Source of the DNA: an uncultured Sulfurovum sp.
GTDB lineage: Bacteria; Campylobacterota; Campylobacteria; Campylobacterales; Sulfurovaceae
Reading direction: 5' to 3'
DNA length: 15,654 nucleotides
Assembly (NCBI GenBank): GCA_902727905.1
Contig: CACVAR010000337.1
Span: 1 to 15,654 of the forward strand
In this document: positions 15,571-15,654 of the stretch, one piece after another
Numbering within the stretch: the first letter of the stretch is position 1
Layout: each line of letters starts with the position of its first letter
Position numbers and translations under genes: made by a program
The notes under the pieces: model-generated
The model's input: the letters and a program-made list of their open reading frames with translations, nothing else
What the model was told of the DNA's origin: nothing
The model's database searches: none

Positions 15571-15654
15571 ATGAGAAAAGTAGATAAATTTGAAAAAGTA
15601 AGCGAAGAGAACTTTAAAAGGTTAGTAGGCGTAAAAAGGTCAACCTTTGAAGTC
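15571..15654 (+). CDS. IS5-family transposase, N-terminal fragment
   Basis: Twenty-eight codons are visible: MRKVDKFEKVSEENFKRL followed by VGVKRSTFEV, open to the window end. The pattern E-NFKRL-GVKR-TFE is typical of the N-terminal helix-turn-helix of IS5-family DDE transposases (HTH_Tnp_4), which recognises the IS ends. The only ribosome-binding hint is AGG just before the ATG, as expected for a weakly expressed transposase. It may be the same protein type as the C-terminal fragment at 1-108, but the two pieces do not overlap, so this cannot be shown here. Confidence 0.8.
   Translation, partial: MRKVDKFEKVSEENFKRLVGVKRSTFEV

Larger units (their letters stand above)
15531..15654 (+). mobile_element. 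5' end of an IS5-family insertion sequence in brxC
   Basis: This is the left end of an insertion sequence running out of the window to the right. It consists of the inverted repeat, a short leader with the palindrome CTAAAATTTTAG (15558-15569), and the transposase start at 15571. Its orientation is the same as that of the IS end at the left edge, so the two ends bracket the window content as direct repeats. It interrupts brxC on the opposite strand. Confidence 0.8.

Noticed and set aside
1..15654. CRISPR array, tRNA or rRNA genes
   Set aside because: No spaced repeat array or cloverleaf-like sequence was found on reading; the only regular repeat is the 21-base coding repeat.

Overview
The window is AT-rich DNA. 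Its protein sequences and short AT-rich spacers resemble Campylobacterota (Sulfurimonas, Sulfurovum or Arcobacter relatives); that placement is an impression from sequence style, not a tested result. It carries most of a type 1 BREX anti-phage locus on the minus strand. The locus is enclosed at both window ends by pieces of an IS5-family insertion sequence.

Layout, left to right. Bases 1-125 are the last part of an IS: the transposase C-terminus and its terminal inverted repeat. Bases 126-457 are non-coding apart from a possible 15-codon micro-ORF, with repeated GATAAAT boxes at the right side. Then come two plus-strand genes with a 4-base overlap: an ATPase with a C-terminal PD-(D/E)XK-like nuclease motif (458-1942) and a small multi-pass membrane protein (1939-2373). 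A 251-base convergent spacer follows. From 2625 to 15537 everything is minus strand. In transcription order it reads: the C-terminal 60 percent of brxC; a 52-codon ORF that contains a pglX relic; a RhuM-type gene with a PLD-like C-terminus; pglX; an AlbA_2/GHKL ATP-binding protein; pglZ; brxL. Bases 15531-15654 are the start of a second IS end: inverted repeat plus the first 28 codons of a transposase.

How the genes fit together. PglX is the BREX methyltransferase that marks self DNA. PglZ (alkaline-phosphatase fold), BrxC (large AAA+ ATPase) and BrxL (AAA+ with a Lon-like C-terminal domain) are the other core parts, and brxA and brxB would be expected beyond the right edge. The genes from pglX to brxL are packed with gaps of 7 to 10 bases or a 4-base overlap, so they look like one transcript. 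RhuM and the AlbA protein are accessory genes placed inside the operon.

The main point is that brxC is broken. The IS sits exactly where the brxC reading frame should continue upstream, so the N-terminal AAA+ part is missing, and the remaining frame opens on an ATG supplied at the IS tip. As it stands the locus is probably an inactivated or altered BREX system. The two IS ends point the same way. The interval could therefore be a composite transposon, or the window could be a whole contig that ends where the assembler met a repeat. Further oddities are the pglX relic upstream of RhuM, a perfect 25-base palindrome inside the RhuM gene, a 21-base in-frame tandem repeat in the AlbA gene, and the nuclease/membrane gene pair next door.
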